Below, one piece after another: positions 6,323 through 14,941 of a stretch of 32,162 nt of DNA (position 1 is its first letter; each line of letters opens with the position of its first letter). This stretch comes from Hyphomicrobiales bacterium. GTDB taxonomy: Bacteria; Pseudomonadota; Alphaproteobacteria; Rhizobiales; Rhizobiaceae. The position numbers and the translations under genes were made by a program. The notes beneath the pieces are model-generated. The model was not told where the DNA came from and made no database searches. It was given only the letters and a program-made list of their open reading frames with translations. Where the stretch lies: contig UCCA01000027.1 in the NCBI GenBank assembly GCA_900470805.1, forward strand, positions 16,665-48,826. Direction: 5' to 3'.

Positions 6323-9076
6323 ATGACCGATAGCAATGACGACAAGACACTGAACGGACCAGGCAAGAAGACTCTGACCCTGAAGCCGTCGGGCGTAAGC
6401 CAGGGCACCGTGCGCCAGGATATGGGCCGCGGTCGCACCAAGGCGGTCGTTGTCGAGACCCGCAAGCGGCGCCCGATGCGTCCCGAAGACGAACGTCCGA
6501 TCACGCCTGTGGCGGCCGCACCGGCAGCCCCTGTTCGCGCTGCCGAACAGGCACCCGCGCCAGTTGCCGCACCGGCCCCGGCCGCGCCGGCCCCTGTTCA
6601 GGCTCGCGCACCGCAGCCTCAGCAGCCGCAGCGCTATAACCAGTCGAGCGGCCAGCAGAACAACAACCGTCCTCAGCAGTCGCAGCCTTCGCGCCAGCAG
6701 GATCGTCCGCGTCCGGTGGTTCTGAACCATCTGTCGCCGGAAGAAATGGACGCCCGCCGCCGCGCCTTGGCCATGGCTCAGGTGCGTGATGCCGAGGATG
6801 CGGTTCGCCGCGCCGAGGACGAAAAGCGCCGCGCCGCCGAGGAAATCGTGCGTCAGGCCGCTGAAGCGGAAGAAGCCAAGCGTCTTGCAGCAGAAGAAGC
6901 GGTTCGCGCCGCCGAAGCCGCTGCCAACCCGCCGCCACCGGTTGCTCCGGCTGCTGCCGAGGCTCCGGCCGCTCAGGCGGGCGCACCGGCCGTTCGTCGC
7001 ACGGATGGCGCGGCTCCCGCCCGTCCGGCTGCAGGGGCTGCTCCGGCCGCACCAGGCGTTCGCCGCCGCGAAAACGAGGAAGAGCGTCCGGCTCCGCGCG
7101 GCGGTACTCCTGTCCGTGGCCGCGTCGTTCGTCCGGAACCGGCAAAGCCGGTTACCACGCGTCCGAAGACCGAAGATGAGCGTCGTCGCGGCAAGCTGAC
7201 GATCGGCACCGCAGGCGTTGACGACGACGGCACCGCCCGTGGTCGCTCGATGGCCGCCATGCGCCGCCGCCAGGAAAAATTCCGCCGCAGCCAGATGCAG
7301 GAAACCCGCGAAAAGGTTATTCGCGAAGTCATCCTGCCTGAAACCATCACCATTCAGGAACTGTCGCAGCGTATGTCTGAACGCGCCGTCGACGTCATCA
7401 AGTACCTGATGAAGGAAGGCCAGATGATGAAGCCGGGCGACGTCATCGACGCCGACCTCGCCGAACTCATCGCCGGCGAATTCGGCCACACCGTCAAGCG
7501 CGTCTCTGAATCGGACGTCGAACTCGGCATCTTCAACATTGCCGACGACGCAGGCGAACTCGTATCGCGTCCGCCGGTTGTGACGATCATGGGTCACGTC
7601 GACCACGGCAAGACCTCGCTGCTCGATGCTATCCGCAAGACCAGCGTTGTCTCCGGTGAAGCCGGCGGCATCACCCAGCATATCGGTGCTTATCAGGTCG
7701 AACAGAACGGCCATAAGATCACCTTCATCGACACCCCCGGTCACGCCGCCTTCACGGCCATGCGTGCTCGTGGTGCCCAGGCAACCGACATCGCCATCCT
7801 GGTGGTCGCGGCCGACGACAGCGTCATGCCGCAGACGATCGAATCGATCAGCCACGCCAAGGCGGCCGGCGTTCCGATCATCGTCGCCATCAACAAGGTC
7901 GACAAGCACGAAGCCGATCCGCAGAAGGTTCGCAACCAGCTGCTGCAGCATGAAGTGTTCGTCGAATCCATGGGCGGTGAAGTCCTCGACGTCGAAGTGT
8001 CTGCCAAGACCGGCCTGAACCTGGACAAGCTTCTCGAAGCCGTCCTGCTGCAGGCTGAAATCCTGGACCTCAAGGCCAACCCGAACCGCACCGCGGAAGG
8101 CACGGTCATCGAAGCCCAGCTCGACCGCGGTCGTGGTGCCGTCGCCACCGTTCTCATCCAGAACGGTACGCTGCGTCCGGGTCAGATCATCGTTGCCGGC
8201 GACGTCTGGGGCCGCGTTCGCGCCCTGGTCACCGACAAGGGCGATCACGTCAAGGAAGCCGGTCCGGCCATGCCGGTCGAGGTTCTCGGTCTGTCCGGCA
8301 CGCCGGCAGCCGGTGACAAGTTCGCCGTCGTCGAAAACGAGAGCCGCGCCCGCGAGATCTCGGAGTATCGTCAGCGTCTGGCCCGCGACAAGGCCGCTGC
8401 CCGTCAGTCTGGCCAGCGCGGTTCGCTGGAACAGATGATGACGCAGCTGCAGAGCGCAGGCGTGAAGGAATTCCCGCTGGTCATCAAGGGCGACGTGCAG
8501 GGCTCGATCGAAGCCATTGCCGGCGCGCTCGACAAGCTCGGCACCGACGAAGTACGTGCCCGCATCGTCCATTCGGGCGCTGGCGGCATCACGGAATCGG
8601 ATATCTCGCTGGCCGAGGCATCCAACGCCGCGATCATCGGCTTCAACGTTCGTGCGAATTCGCAGGCTCGTTCGTTCGCCGAGCGTGAAGGCATCGAGAT
8701 CCGCTACTACAACATCATCTACGACCTCGTGGATGACGTGAAGGCAGCGATGTCGGGTCTGCTCTCGCCGGAGCGCCGCGAAACCTTCCTCGGCAACGCC
8801 GAGATCCTCGAAGTCTTCAACATCACGAAAACAGGCAAGGTTGCAGGTTGCCGCGTCGTCGAAGGCAAGGTCGAACGTGGTGCAGGCGTCCGCCTGGTGC
8901 GCGACAACGTCGTCATCCACGAAGGCAAGCTCAAGACGCTCAAGCGCTTCAAGGACGAAGTATCGGAAGTTCCGGTCGGTCAGGAATGCGGTATGGCCTT
9001 CGAGAACTACGAAGACATCCGTGCCGGCGATACGATCGAATGCTTCCGCGTCGAGCATATCACCCGCACACTCTGA
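6323..9076 (+). CDS. infB: Translation initiation factor IF-2
   Basis: The 917-aa GTPase places initiator tRNA on the 30S subunit and promotes subunit joining. The N-terminal ~330 residues are a low-complexity Ala/Pro/Arg/Glu-rich linker with a helical EEAVRAAEAA-type segment, followed by an IF2_N domain (about 335-390). G-motifs: GHVDHGKT at about 424-431, DTPGH from Asp470, NKVD at 524-527 and SAKTG further on. Domains II-IV follow, including the fMet-tRNA-binding C-terminal domain. I choose the ATG at 6323 (MTDSNDDKTLN, the usual rhizobial N-terminus), preceded by GAAGGA, rather than a TTG 51 bases upstream that lies inside an inverted repeat. Confidence 0.97.
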   Translation: MTDSNDDKTLNGPGKKTLTLKPSGVSQGTVRQDMGRGRTKAVVVETRKRRPMRPEDERPITPVAAAPAAPVRAAEQAPAPVAAPAPAAPAPVQARAPQPQQPQRYNQSSGQQNNNRPQQSQPSRQQDRPRPVVLNHLSPEEMDARRRALAMAQVRDAEDAVRRAEDEKRRAAEEIVRQAAEAEEAKRLAAEEAVRAAEAAANPPPPVAPAAAEAPAAQAGAPAVRRTDGAAPARPAAGAAPAAPGVRRRENEEERPAPRGGTPVRGRVVRPEPAKPVTTRPKTEDERRRGKLTIGTAGVDDDGTARGRSMAAMRRRQEKFRRSQMQETREKVIREVILPETITIQELSQRMSERAVDVIKYLMKEGQMMKPGDVIDADLAELIAGEFGHTVKRVSESDVELGIFNIADDAGELVSRPPVVTIMGHVDHGKTSLLDAIRKTSVVSGEAGGITQHIGAYQVEQNGHKITFIDTPGHAAFTAMRARGAQATDIAILVVAADDSVMPQTIESISHAKAAGVPIIVAINKVDKHEADPQKVRNQLLQHEVFVESMGGEVLDVEVSAKTGLNLDKLLEAVLLQAEILDLKANPNRTAEGTVIEAQLDRGRGAVATVLIQNGTLRPGQIIVAGDVWGRVRALVTDKGDHVKEAGPAMPVEVLGLSGTPAAGDKFAVVENESRAREISEYRQRLARDKAAARQSGQRGSLEQMMTQLQSAGVKEFPLVIKGDVQGSIEAIAGALDKLGTDEVRARIVHSGAGGITESDISLAEASNAAIIGFNVRANSQARSFAEREGIEIRYYNIIYDLVDDVKAAMSGLLSPERRETFLGNAEILEVFNITKTGKVAGCRVVEGKVERGAGVRLVRDNVVIHEGKLKTLKRFKDEVSEVPVGQECGMAFENYEDIRAGDTIECFRVEHITRTL

Positions 9077-9100
9077 TCGTGCGAGACTAGAAATGTGGAC

Positions 9101-9128
9101 GGGCGCCGGATTATCCAGTCCGGCGCCC
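9101..9128 (+). terminator. Strong GC-rich hairpin between infB and rbfA
   Basis: GGGCGCCGGA (9101-9110) pairs perfectly over 10 bases with TCCGGCGCCC (9119-9128), with an 8-base loop. It is followed by GAACCTTTTG and, 20 bases later, a TTTTTT run, not by an immediate T-tract. It could be a partial terminator that lowers rbfA-truB expression relative to infB, or an RNA 3'-end protector. Confidence 0.55.
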
Positions 9129-9168
9129 GAACCTTTTGAGGCCCCAGACTTTTTTGAGGCAAAGAACA

Positions 9169-9576
9169 ATGGCAACAAAACTCACCTCAGCACAACAGCA
9201 GCGCATGCTGCGCGTCGGCGAGCAGGTCCGCGCCGCGATCACTCTGGTTCTTCAGCGCGGCGAAGTGCGCGACGATCTCCTGGAGAAGACCGTGATTTCC
9301 GTGTCGGAAGTCCGCATGTCGAACGATCTGAAAGTCGCGACGGCCTTCATCACGCCACTCGGCGTGCCCGACCATGACGCGATCATCAAGGCGCTCAACC
9401 GCCATGCCAAGTTCATCCGCGGCCGCCTTGGCCCGCATCTCCGGCAGATGAAATACATGCCGGAAATCCGTTTCCGCGACGATACGAGCTTCGACAACTA
9501 CAAGAAGATCGACGAGTTGCTGCGCTCGCCCGAGGTCATGCGTGACCTTGAAGGCGGCGATACCGACAAACAATAG
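9169..9576 (+). CDS. rbfA: 30S ribosome-binding factor RbfA
   Basis: The 135-aa cold-shock type assembly factor binds the 30S subunit near 16S rRNA helix 1. The KH-like fold is recognisable by QRMLRVGEQVRAAITLVLQRGEV at the N-terminus, ISVSEVRMSNDLKVATAFITPLG in the middle and LRQMKYMPEIRFRDDTSFDN near the C-terminus. The ATG at 9169 is used (MATKLTSAQQQ), preceded by GAGGCAAAGAACA. A TTG 33 bases upstream would add residues not expected for the family. truB starts 12 bases after the stop. Confidence 0.95.
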   Translation: MATKLTSAQQQRMLRVGEQVRAAITLVLQRGEVRDDLLEKTVISVSEVRMSNDLKVATAFITPLGVPDHDAIIKALNRHAKFIRGRLGPHLRQMKYMPEIRFRDDTSFDNYKKIDELLRSPEVMRDLEGGDTDKQ

Positions 9577-9588
9577 CAGAAGAGCCTT

Positions 9589-10521
9589 ATGTCCAAACCA
9601 CGTAAGCCCAAAGGCCGTCCGATTTCGGGCTGGCTTATCCTTGACAAGCCTGTCGACTTTGGCTCGACCGAAGCCGTCTCCAAGATCAAGTGGCTCTTCA
9701 AGGCGCAAAAGTGCGGCCATGCCGGCACGCTCGACCCGCTGGCTTCGGGCATGCTGCCGATCGCCCTTGGCGATGCGACCAAGACGGTCCCCTACGTCAT
9801 GGATGGCCGCAAGATCTACGAATTCACCGTGACCTGGGGCGAAGAGCGCGCCACCGACGACCTCGAGGGCGACGTCACCCAGAGCTCCGACACGCGCCCG
9901 ACCGAACAGCAGATCCGCGATCTGCTGCCGCAGTACACCGGCGTCATCAACCAGATTCCGCCGCAGTTCTCGGCGATCAAGATCGCTGGCGAACGCGCCT
10001 ATGATCTCGCTCGCGAAGGCGAGACCGTCGAGATCCCGTCGCGCGAAGTCGAGATCTTCCGCCTGACGCTGCTCGAATGCGAAAACGACAGCACCGCGCA
10101 TTTCGAGGTCGAGTGCGGCAAGGGCACCTATGTCCGCGCGCTGGCCCGCGATTTCGGCCGCGAACTCGGCTGCTACGGCCATATCTCCGGCCTGCGCCGC
10201 AGCTTCGTCGCCCCGTTCGCCGAAGAGACCATGATCCCGCTGGCCGACCTCGTGGCGCTGGAAGAGATCGAGGACAACGATGAGCGCCTTGCGGCCCTCG
10301 ACGCCCTGCTGATCGACACCAGCGAGGCGCTGTCTTCGCTGCCGCACCTGATCGTCAACGACGATCAGGCCCACCGCCTGAAGATGGGCAACCCGATCCT
10401 CGTGCGCGGCCGCGATGCCCCGGTCGAGGAAAGCGAAGCCTACGCCACGGCGCGCGGCAAGCTGGTCGCCATCGGCGAAATCGGCCAAGGGGAATTCCGC
10501 CCCAAGCGCGTCTTCGGCTGA
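9589..10521 (+). CDS. truB: tRNA pseudouridine(55) synthase TruB
   Basis: The 310-aa enzyme isomerises U55 in the T-loop of tRNAs. The catalytic Asp49 is in GHAGTLDPLASGML, and the N-terminal GWLILDKPVDFGSTEAV is the usual family opening. The later motif YVRALARDFGRELGCYGHISGLRRS is the conserved pseudouridine-synthase core, and a PUA-like C-terminal region follows (HRLKMGNPILVRG). The length fits alphaproteobacterial TruB. It is probably cotranscribed with rbfA (12-base gap) and is followed by a hairpin at 10536-10555. Confidence 0.96.
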   Translation: MSKPRKPKGRPISGWLILDKPVDFGSTEAVSKIKWLFKAQKCGHAGTLDPLASGMLPIALGDATKTVPYVMDGRKIYEFTVTWGEERATDDLEGDVTQSSDTRPTEQQIRDLLPQYTGVINQIPPQFSAIKIAGERAYDLAREGETVEIPSREVEIFRLTLLECENDSTAHFEVECGKGTYVRALARDFGRELGCYGHISGLRRSFVAPFAEETMIPLADLVALEEIEDNDERLAALDALLIDTSEALSSLPHLIVNDDQAHRLKMGNPILVRGRDAPVEESEAYATARGKLVAIGEIGQGEFRPKRVFG

Positions 10522-10535
10522 CCCGATACCCGGCG

Positions 10536-10555
10536 GAGGCGCTCCAGCACGCCTC
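10536..10555 (+). terminator. Hairpin after truB
   Basis: GAGGCG (10536-10541) pairs with CGCCTC (10550-10555) around an 8-base loop, then TTCCCTTT. It is a short stem with an interrupted T-rich stretch, so at best a weak terminator separating truB from rpsO. The rest of the truB-rpsO gap (10556-10685) contains a TATAGG box and the palindrome GAATGCATTC, which may belong to an rpsO promoter and leader. S15-binding leader RNAs have been reported from alphaproteobacteria; I cannot assign the fold here. Confidence 0.4.
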
Positions 10556-10685
10556 TTCCCTTTGCTGCCTGAATGGTTTATAGGCAGCGCCAGCATCAGG
10601 CTTTGCTTGAATGCATTCGCGGCCAAAGCTGGACGACATCCCGGCTTTTGGCGACCTTATCTCCTCTCATCGAAAGGATCATACG

Positions 10686-10955
10686 ATGTCGATTACTGCT
10701 GAGCGCAAGACGGCTCTGATCAAGGAATACGCAACGTTCGAAGGCGACACCGGTTCACCGGAAGTACAGGTTGCCATCCTGACCGAGCGTATCAACAACC
10801 TGACCGGCCACTTCAAGGACCACAAGAAGGATAACCATTCCCGCCGTGGTCTGCTGACGATGGTTTCCAGCCGCCGCTCGCTTCTTGACTACCTCAAGAA
10901 GAAGAACGAAGGCCGTTACACCAAGCTGATCACCAGCCTGGGTATCCGCCGCTAA
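10686..10955 (+). CDS. rpsO: 30S ribosomal protein S15
   Basis: The 89-aa protein is the standard length for S15 and binds the central domain of 16S rRNA early in 30S assembly. The sequence is classical: FEGDTGSPEVQVAILTERI, then LTGHFKDHKKDNHSRRGLL and a terminal SLGIRR. The ATG at 10686 (MSITAERK) is preceded by GAAAGGATCATACG. An in-frame ATG 75 bases upstream is not expected for this family. It is followed by a strong terminator and then pnp, the usual rpsO-pnp order. Confidence 0.97.
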   Translation: MSITAERKTALIKEYATFEGDTGSPEVQVAILTERINNLTGHFKDHKKDNHSRRGLLTMVSSRRSLLDYLKKKNEGRYTKLITSLGIRR

Positions 10956-10964
10956 GGCTTTTTT

Positions 10965-10994
10965 CGGCGGGCGCTCCCTCAAGGACGCCCGCCG
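10965..10994 (+). terminator. rpsO terminator
   Basis: CGGCGGGCG-C-TCC (10965-10977) pairs with GGA-CGCCCGCCG (10983-10994) with a single bulged C and a CTCAA loop, followed by CATTTCTTTC. T residues also precede the stem. It lies 9 bases after the rpsO stop. Confidence 0.75.
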
Positions 10995-11288
10995 CATTTC
11001 TTTCGGGGAAACGTTTCCCCGACCCCGCGAGACGCAAGGAGGCGTGGCGGGATTGCCCGGCGGACCCGGATGGGCCGGATCCGCCAAACCAAACCGTTGA
11101 CCTGTCATGGGGCAGGATTGCCGGATGCTTTCGGCCAGGGCGCACGCCTTGGCCCGGTTCCTTCACCGGAGCCGACGTTGCAAAGCCTCCCGTTGTCTTG
11201 CCCATGATGCGTCATCATTGATTGCGGTCGACTGCGCGCCGTGCCTCTTTGGCCATGGCGCGTCTTCCCGCATTGAAGGACAAGACAC
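10995..11288 (+). other. Structured rpsO-pnp intergenic region and pnp leader
   Basis: No gene is recognisable here. The stretch is dense in inverted repeats: a perfect 20-base palindrome at 11003-11022 (TCGGGGAAAC/GTTTCCCCGA); GGCGGA-C-CCGG / CCGG-A-TCCGCC at 11059-11085; GCCAGGGC / GCCTTGGC at 11134-11153, which competes with CCGGT / ACCGG at 11154-11169; and ATGATG-CGT-CATCAT at 11204-11218. TGTCTTG (11194-11200) is complementary to CAAGACA (11281-11287), which lies between the pnp Shine-Dalgarno and its ATG. In E. coli, pnp is autoregulated through an RNase III-cut leader hairpin. A comparable control here is plausible but unproven. Confidence 0.5.
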
Positions 11289-13427
11289 ATGTTTGACACC
11301 CATACCGTGGAAATCGAGTGGGCAGGCCGCCCGCTGAAGCTCGAAACCGGCAAGATCGCCCGTCAGGCTGACGGCGCCGTTCTCGCCACCTACGGCGAAA
11401 CCGTCGTTCTCGCCACCGTCGTTTCGGCCAAGTCGCCGAAGCCGGGCCAAGACTTCTTCCCGCTGACCGTCAACTACCAGGAAAAGACCTACGCAGCCGG
11501 CAAGATCCCCGGCGGCTACTTCAAGCGCGAAGGTCGTCCGTCCGAAAAGGAAACGCTGGTTTCGCGTCTGATCGACCGTCCGATCCGCCCGCTGTTTCCT
11601 GAAGGTTACAAGAACGACACCCAGGTCGTCGTCACCGTCGTTCAGCACGACCTCGAGAACGATCCTGACGTATTGTCGATGGTTGCCGCTTCCGCTGCCC
11701 TGACTCTCTCCGGCGTTCCCTTCATGGGCCCGGTCGGCGGCGCTCGCGTCGGCTACATCAACGGCGAATACGTCTTGAACCCGCATCTCGACGAGATGGA
11801 AGAATCGGTCCTGGATCTGGTTGTTGCCGGTACCCACGACGCCGTTCTGATGGTTGAATCGGAAGCCAAGGAACTCAACGAAGAAGTCATGCTCGGCGCC
11901 GTCATGTTCGGCCACCGCGGCTTCCAGCCGGTTCTCGACGCGATCATCAAGCTCGCCGAAGTTGCCGCCAAGGAGCCCCGCGATTTCCAGCCGGAAGATC
12001 ATTCCGAGCTCGAAGCCGAAATGCTGAAGCACTTCGAAGCCGAACTGCGCACCGCCTACAAGAACACTCAGAAGGCTGAACGCTACGCAGCCGTCGACGC
12101 CGTCAAGGCCAAGGTCAAGGCTCACTTCTTCCCAGAGGGCGTAGAGCCGAAGTACACCGCCGAAGTCATCGGCGCGACCTTCAAGCACCTGCAGGCGAAG
12201 ATCGTTCGCTGGAACATCCTCGACACCAAGAGCCGCATCGACGGCCGCGACCTGTCGACCGTTCGCGCGATCGTCTCGGAAGTCGGCATCCTGCCGCGCA
12301 CCCACGGTTCGTCGCTCTTCACCCGCGGTGAAACGCAGGCGATCGTCGTTGCCACGCTCGGCACCGGCGAAGACGAACAGTACGTCGACAGCCTGACCGG
12401 CATGTACAAGGAGCGCTTCCTGCTCCATTACAACTTCCCTCCCTACTCGGTTGGCGAAACCGGCCGCATGGGCTCCCCGGGCCGCCGCGAAATCGGTCAC
12501 GGCAAGCTCGCATGGCGCGCTATCCGCCCGATGCTGCCGTCGGCTGAACAGTTCCCCTACACGCTGCGCGTCGTCTCCGAGATCACCGAGTCGAATGGCT
12601 CGTCCTCGATGGCAACCGTCTGCGGCACCTCGCTCGCTCTGATGGACGCCGGCGTTCCTCTGGCAAAGCCGGTTGCCGGTATCGCCATGGGCCTGATCCT
12701 CGAAGGTGAACGCTTCGCCGTTCTCTCCGACATCCTCGGCGACGAAGACCACCTCGGCGACATGGACTTCAAGGTTGCGGGTACTGCCGACGGCATCACC
12801 TCGCTGCAGATGGACATCAAGATCGCCGGCATCACCGAAGAGATCATGAAGGTCGCTCTCGAGCAGGCTCAGGGTGGTCGCAAGCACATCCTCGGCGAAA
12901 TGGCCAACGCCATCTCCGAAGGTCGTTCGCAGCTCGGCGAATTCGCACCGCGCATCGAAGTCATGAACATCCCGGTCGACAAGATCCGTGAAGTCATCGG
13001 CTCCGGCGGCAAGGTCATCCGCGAAATCGTCGAAAAGACCGGCGCCAAGATCAACATCGAAGACGACGGCACCGTCAAGATCGCCTCGTCCTCGGGCAAG
13101 GAAATCGAAGCGGCCCGCAAGTGGATCCACTCGATCGTTGCCGAGCCTGAGATCAACCAGATCTACGAAGGCACGGTCGTCAAGACCGCCGACTTCGGCG
13201 CATTCGTCAACTTCTTCGGCGCCCGCGACGGCCTCGTCCACATCTCGCAGCTTGCTTCCGAGCGCGTTGCCAAGACCCAGGACGTCGTCAAGGAAGGCCA
13301 GAAGGTTTGGGTCAAGCTCCTCGGCTTCGACGAGCGCGGCAAGGTCCGTCTGTCGATGAAGGTTGTCGATCAGGCAACCGGCCAGGAAATCCCTGCCGAC
13401 AAGAAGAAGGAAGAAGCAGCCGAGTAA
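11289..13427 (+). CDS. pnp: Polyribonucleotide nucleotidyltransferase (PNPase)
   Basis: The 712-aa 3'-to-5' phosphorolytic exoribonuclease acts in mRNA and sRNA turnover and forms a trimer. It has two RNase PH-like domains (about 1-230 and 310-540) with conserved DFFPLTVNYQEKTYAAGKIPGG near the N-terminus and RREIGHGKLAWRA in the second domain. A KH domain follows (about 553-610, VIGSGGKVIREI), then an S1 domain (about 620-690, GTVVKTADFGAFVNFFGARDGLVHISQL). The length is typical. The ATG is preceded by GAAGGA with 8 bases spacing. A clear terminator follows at 13451. Confidence 0.98.
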   Translation: MFDTHTVEIEWAGRPLKLETGKIARQADGAVLATYGETVVLATVVSAKSPKPGQDFFPLTVNYQEKTYAAGKIPGGYFKREGRPSEKETLVSRLIDRPIRPLFPEGYKNDTQVVVTVVQHDLENDPDVLSMVAASAALTLSGVPFMGPVGGARVGYINGEYVLNPHLDEMEESVLDLVVAGTHDAVLMVESEAKELNEEVMLGAVMFGHRGFQPVLDAIIKLAEVAAKEPRDFQPEDHSELEAEMLKHFEAELRTAYKNTQKAERYAAVDAVKAKVKAHFFPEGVEPKYTAEVIGATFKHLQAKIVRWNILDTKSRIDGRDLSTVRAIVSEVGILPRTHGSSLFTRGETQAIVVATLGTGEDEQYVDSLTGMYKERFLLHYNFPPYSVGETGRMGSPGRREIGHGKLAWRAIRPMLPSAEQFPYTLRVVSEITESNGSSSMATVCGTSLALMDAGVPLAKPVAGIAMGLILEGERFAVLSDILGDEDHLGDMDFKVAGTADGITSLQMDIKIAGITEEIMKVALEQAQGGRKHILGEMANAISEGRSQLGEFAPRIEVMNIPVDKIREVIGSGGKVIREIVEKTGAKINIEDDGTVKIASSSGKEIEAARKWIHSIVAEPEINQIYEGTVVKTADFGAFVNFFGARDGLVHISQLASERVAKTQDVVKEGQKVWVKLLGFDERGKVRLSMKVVDQATGQEIPADKKKEEAAE

Positions 13428-13450
13428 GCTGCGCCTTCCCTGGACTTCAT

Positions 13451-13479
13451 GGGCGCGGGAATCTTCTCGCGCCCTTTTT
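13451..13479 (+). terminator. pnp terminator
   Basis: GGGCGCGGGA (13451-13460) pairs over 10 bases (one G-T) with TCTCGCGCCC (13465-13474), with loop ATCT, and is followed by TTTTT (13475-13479). It is a textbook intrinsic terminator that closes the rimP-pnp cluster. Confidence 0.9.
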
Positions 13480-13517
13480 GTATTCGAGCCACTTGTATTC
13501 GAAATCGAGATAAGACC

Positions 13518-14534
13518 ATGAGCAGCGAGACGCTGAAGACACTGTTCCACCCCTTTGTAAGCGGCACCGTCGAGGCGCCCGGCGAGGGCGAGCGCGTGCT
13601 CTTTCTCGGCGCCGAGGCAGGCTTTGCCCTGCCGGAGGGCTTTGCCGCCTCGCTGAGCGCCGTACAGGGCTTCAAGCCCTTGTACCGGCAGTTGCTCGCC
13701 CAGCGCATCGAAACCACGCCAGCGATCGAAGGTGAGGATTATGATGCGGTTCTGGTTCTCTGCAACAAGCACAAGGGCGAGAACGAGGCGAACATCGCCA
13801 CCGCGCTTTCCCGCGTGAAGATCGGCGGCCTCGTCGTCGTCGCCGGCGGCAAGGAAGACGGCATCCAGCCGCTACGCAAGCGCATGGAAGCTTTCGGCCT
13901 GTCGATCGAGCACATGCCGAAATACCACGGCGTCGCCTTCTGGTTCGGCGCGCCCGAAGATAGCAGTGAGATCATCGCCAAGTTTGCCAAGCCGCCGGTG
14001 CGTGTCGACGGCCGCTTCACGGCATCACCCGGCATGTTCTCGCATGACCGCATCGACGACGGCTCGGAACTGCTGGCCTCGCGCCTGCCGGTCGATTTCA
14101 CCGGCGACGTCGCCGATTTTGGCGCCGGCTGGGGCTACCTCTCCGTCGAGATGGCCGGGCGTTCCCCCGGCGTCAGCCGTCTGGACCTCTACGAAGCCAA
14201 CCACGCAGCGCTGGAGGCCGCCAAGGCCAACATGGGGGAGAACTTCCCGAACCTATCCGCACGCTTCTTCTGGCACGATCTGGCCGGCGAGCCCGTCAAG
14301 GATAAGTACGACCTCATCATCATGAACCCGCCCTTCCACGAAGGCCACGCTGCCGAGCCGGCGCTGGGTCAGGCGATGATCAAGACCGCGGCCGCATCGC
14401 TGCGCGGCGGCGGACGCCTGCTCTTGGTTGCCAACCGCGGCATGCCCTACGAGCCGGTGCTGGCCGCTAACTTCAAGGAAAGCGGCGAAACCTGCCGCAA
14501 CGCCCGCTTCAAGGTCTTGTGGGCGAAGAAGTAA
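13518..14534 (+). CDS. Class I SAM-dependent methyltransferase, RsmC-like (16S rRNA guanine-N2)
   Basis: The 338-aa protein has the two-half layout of RsmC: a degenerate N-terminal methyltransferase-like half (about 1-160) and a catalytic C-terminal half (about 165-338). The SAM-binding motif is VADFGAGWGYLSVEM (about 198-212) and the amino-group methyltransferase motif is IIMNPPFHEG (Asn270-Phe273). RsmC methylates G1207 of 16S rRNA. Orthology is likely but rests on motifs only. The ATG at 13518 lies directly downstream of GAAATCGAGATAAGACC. A longer in-frame start would run into the pnp terminator. The stop lies 2 bases from the stop of the convergent hicB. Confidence 0.85.
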   Translation: MSSETLKTLFHPFVSGTVEAPGEGERVLFLGAEAGFALPEGFAASLSAVQGFKPLYRQLLAQRIETTPAIEGEDYDAVLVLCNKHKGENEANIATALSRVKIGGLVVVAGGKEDGIQPLRKRMEAFGLSIEHMPKYHGVAFWFGAPEDSSEIIAKFAKPPVRVDGRFTASPGMFSHDRIDDGSELLASRLPVDFTGDVADFGAGWGYLSVEMAGRSPGVSRLDLYEANHAALEAAKANMGENFPNLSARFFWHDLAGEPVKDKYDLIIMNPPFHEGHAAEPALGQAMIKTAAASLRGGGRLLLVANRGMPYEPVLAANFKESGETCRNARFKVLWAKK

Positions 14535-14536
14535 GA

Positions 14537-14932
14537 TCAGGCCCCTTCGATTTCCTTGCGGGCGGCGCTCGCAAGGAAGGCCGATCGCGTCAGCCCACGT
14601 TCCCTCGCAGCGGCATCAATGGCATCCAGCATGCCCTTGTCGAACGTGACGTTCGCCCGCACCGTTCTTGTCGTGTCTTCGATGAACGGCACGCGGGTCA
14701 GGAACGCACCTGAGGCAAGCTGTGCCCGCACCTCGGGAAGAGCGCTGATAGCATCGTAGGACGACGGCACGGGCAAAGGCTCATCCTCTGCCCAGAGCCG
14801 CAGCGCCTCGATCGCATTCGCGGTCAAGTCGTCTTCTGCGTCGGCAGCGGAAAACACCGATGGCAGATCGGGAAAGCTGATTCCGAAGGCACTTTCCGGT
14901 TCCTTGTGCACGAGCGCGATAAAGTACTTCAT
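14537..14932 (-). CDS. hicB: HicB family antitoxin with ribbon-helix-helix domain
   Basis: The 131-aa antitoxin partner of the upstream hicA has the HicB partial RNase H-like fold in residues 1-60 (MKYFIALVHKEPESAFGISFPDLP, with ANAIEALRLWAEDE). A ribbon-helix-helix DNA-binding segment lies at about 90-131 (VRANVTFDKGMLDAIDAAARERG), so it probably represses its own operon. It starts 9 bases after the hicA stop. Its Shine-Dalgarno (GAGGGAAATAG) overlaps the hicA TGA, which implies coupled translation. Its stop sits 2 bases from that of the convergent rsmC-like gene, leaving no room for a terminator. Confidence 0.88.
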   Translation of the reverse strand: MKYFIALVHKEPESAFGISFPDLPSVFSAADAEDDLTANAIEALRLWAEDEPLPVPSSYDAISALPEVRAQLASGAFLTRVPFIEDTTRTVRANVTFDKGMLDAIDAAARERGLTRSAFLASAARKEIEGA

Positions 14933-14941
14933 CTATTTCCC

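Noticed and set aside
6251..9178. 975-codon open frame on the minus strand opposite infB
   Set aside because: It is antisense to a certain gene, rich in Asp/Arg/Ala low complexity, matches no family and arises from the strong GC third-position bias of infB.
11163..13772. 869-codon open frame on the minus strand opposite pnp
   Set aside because: Same cause: antisense of a highly biased gene. It also crosses the pnp terminator and the start of the next gene.
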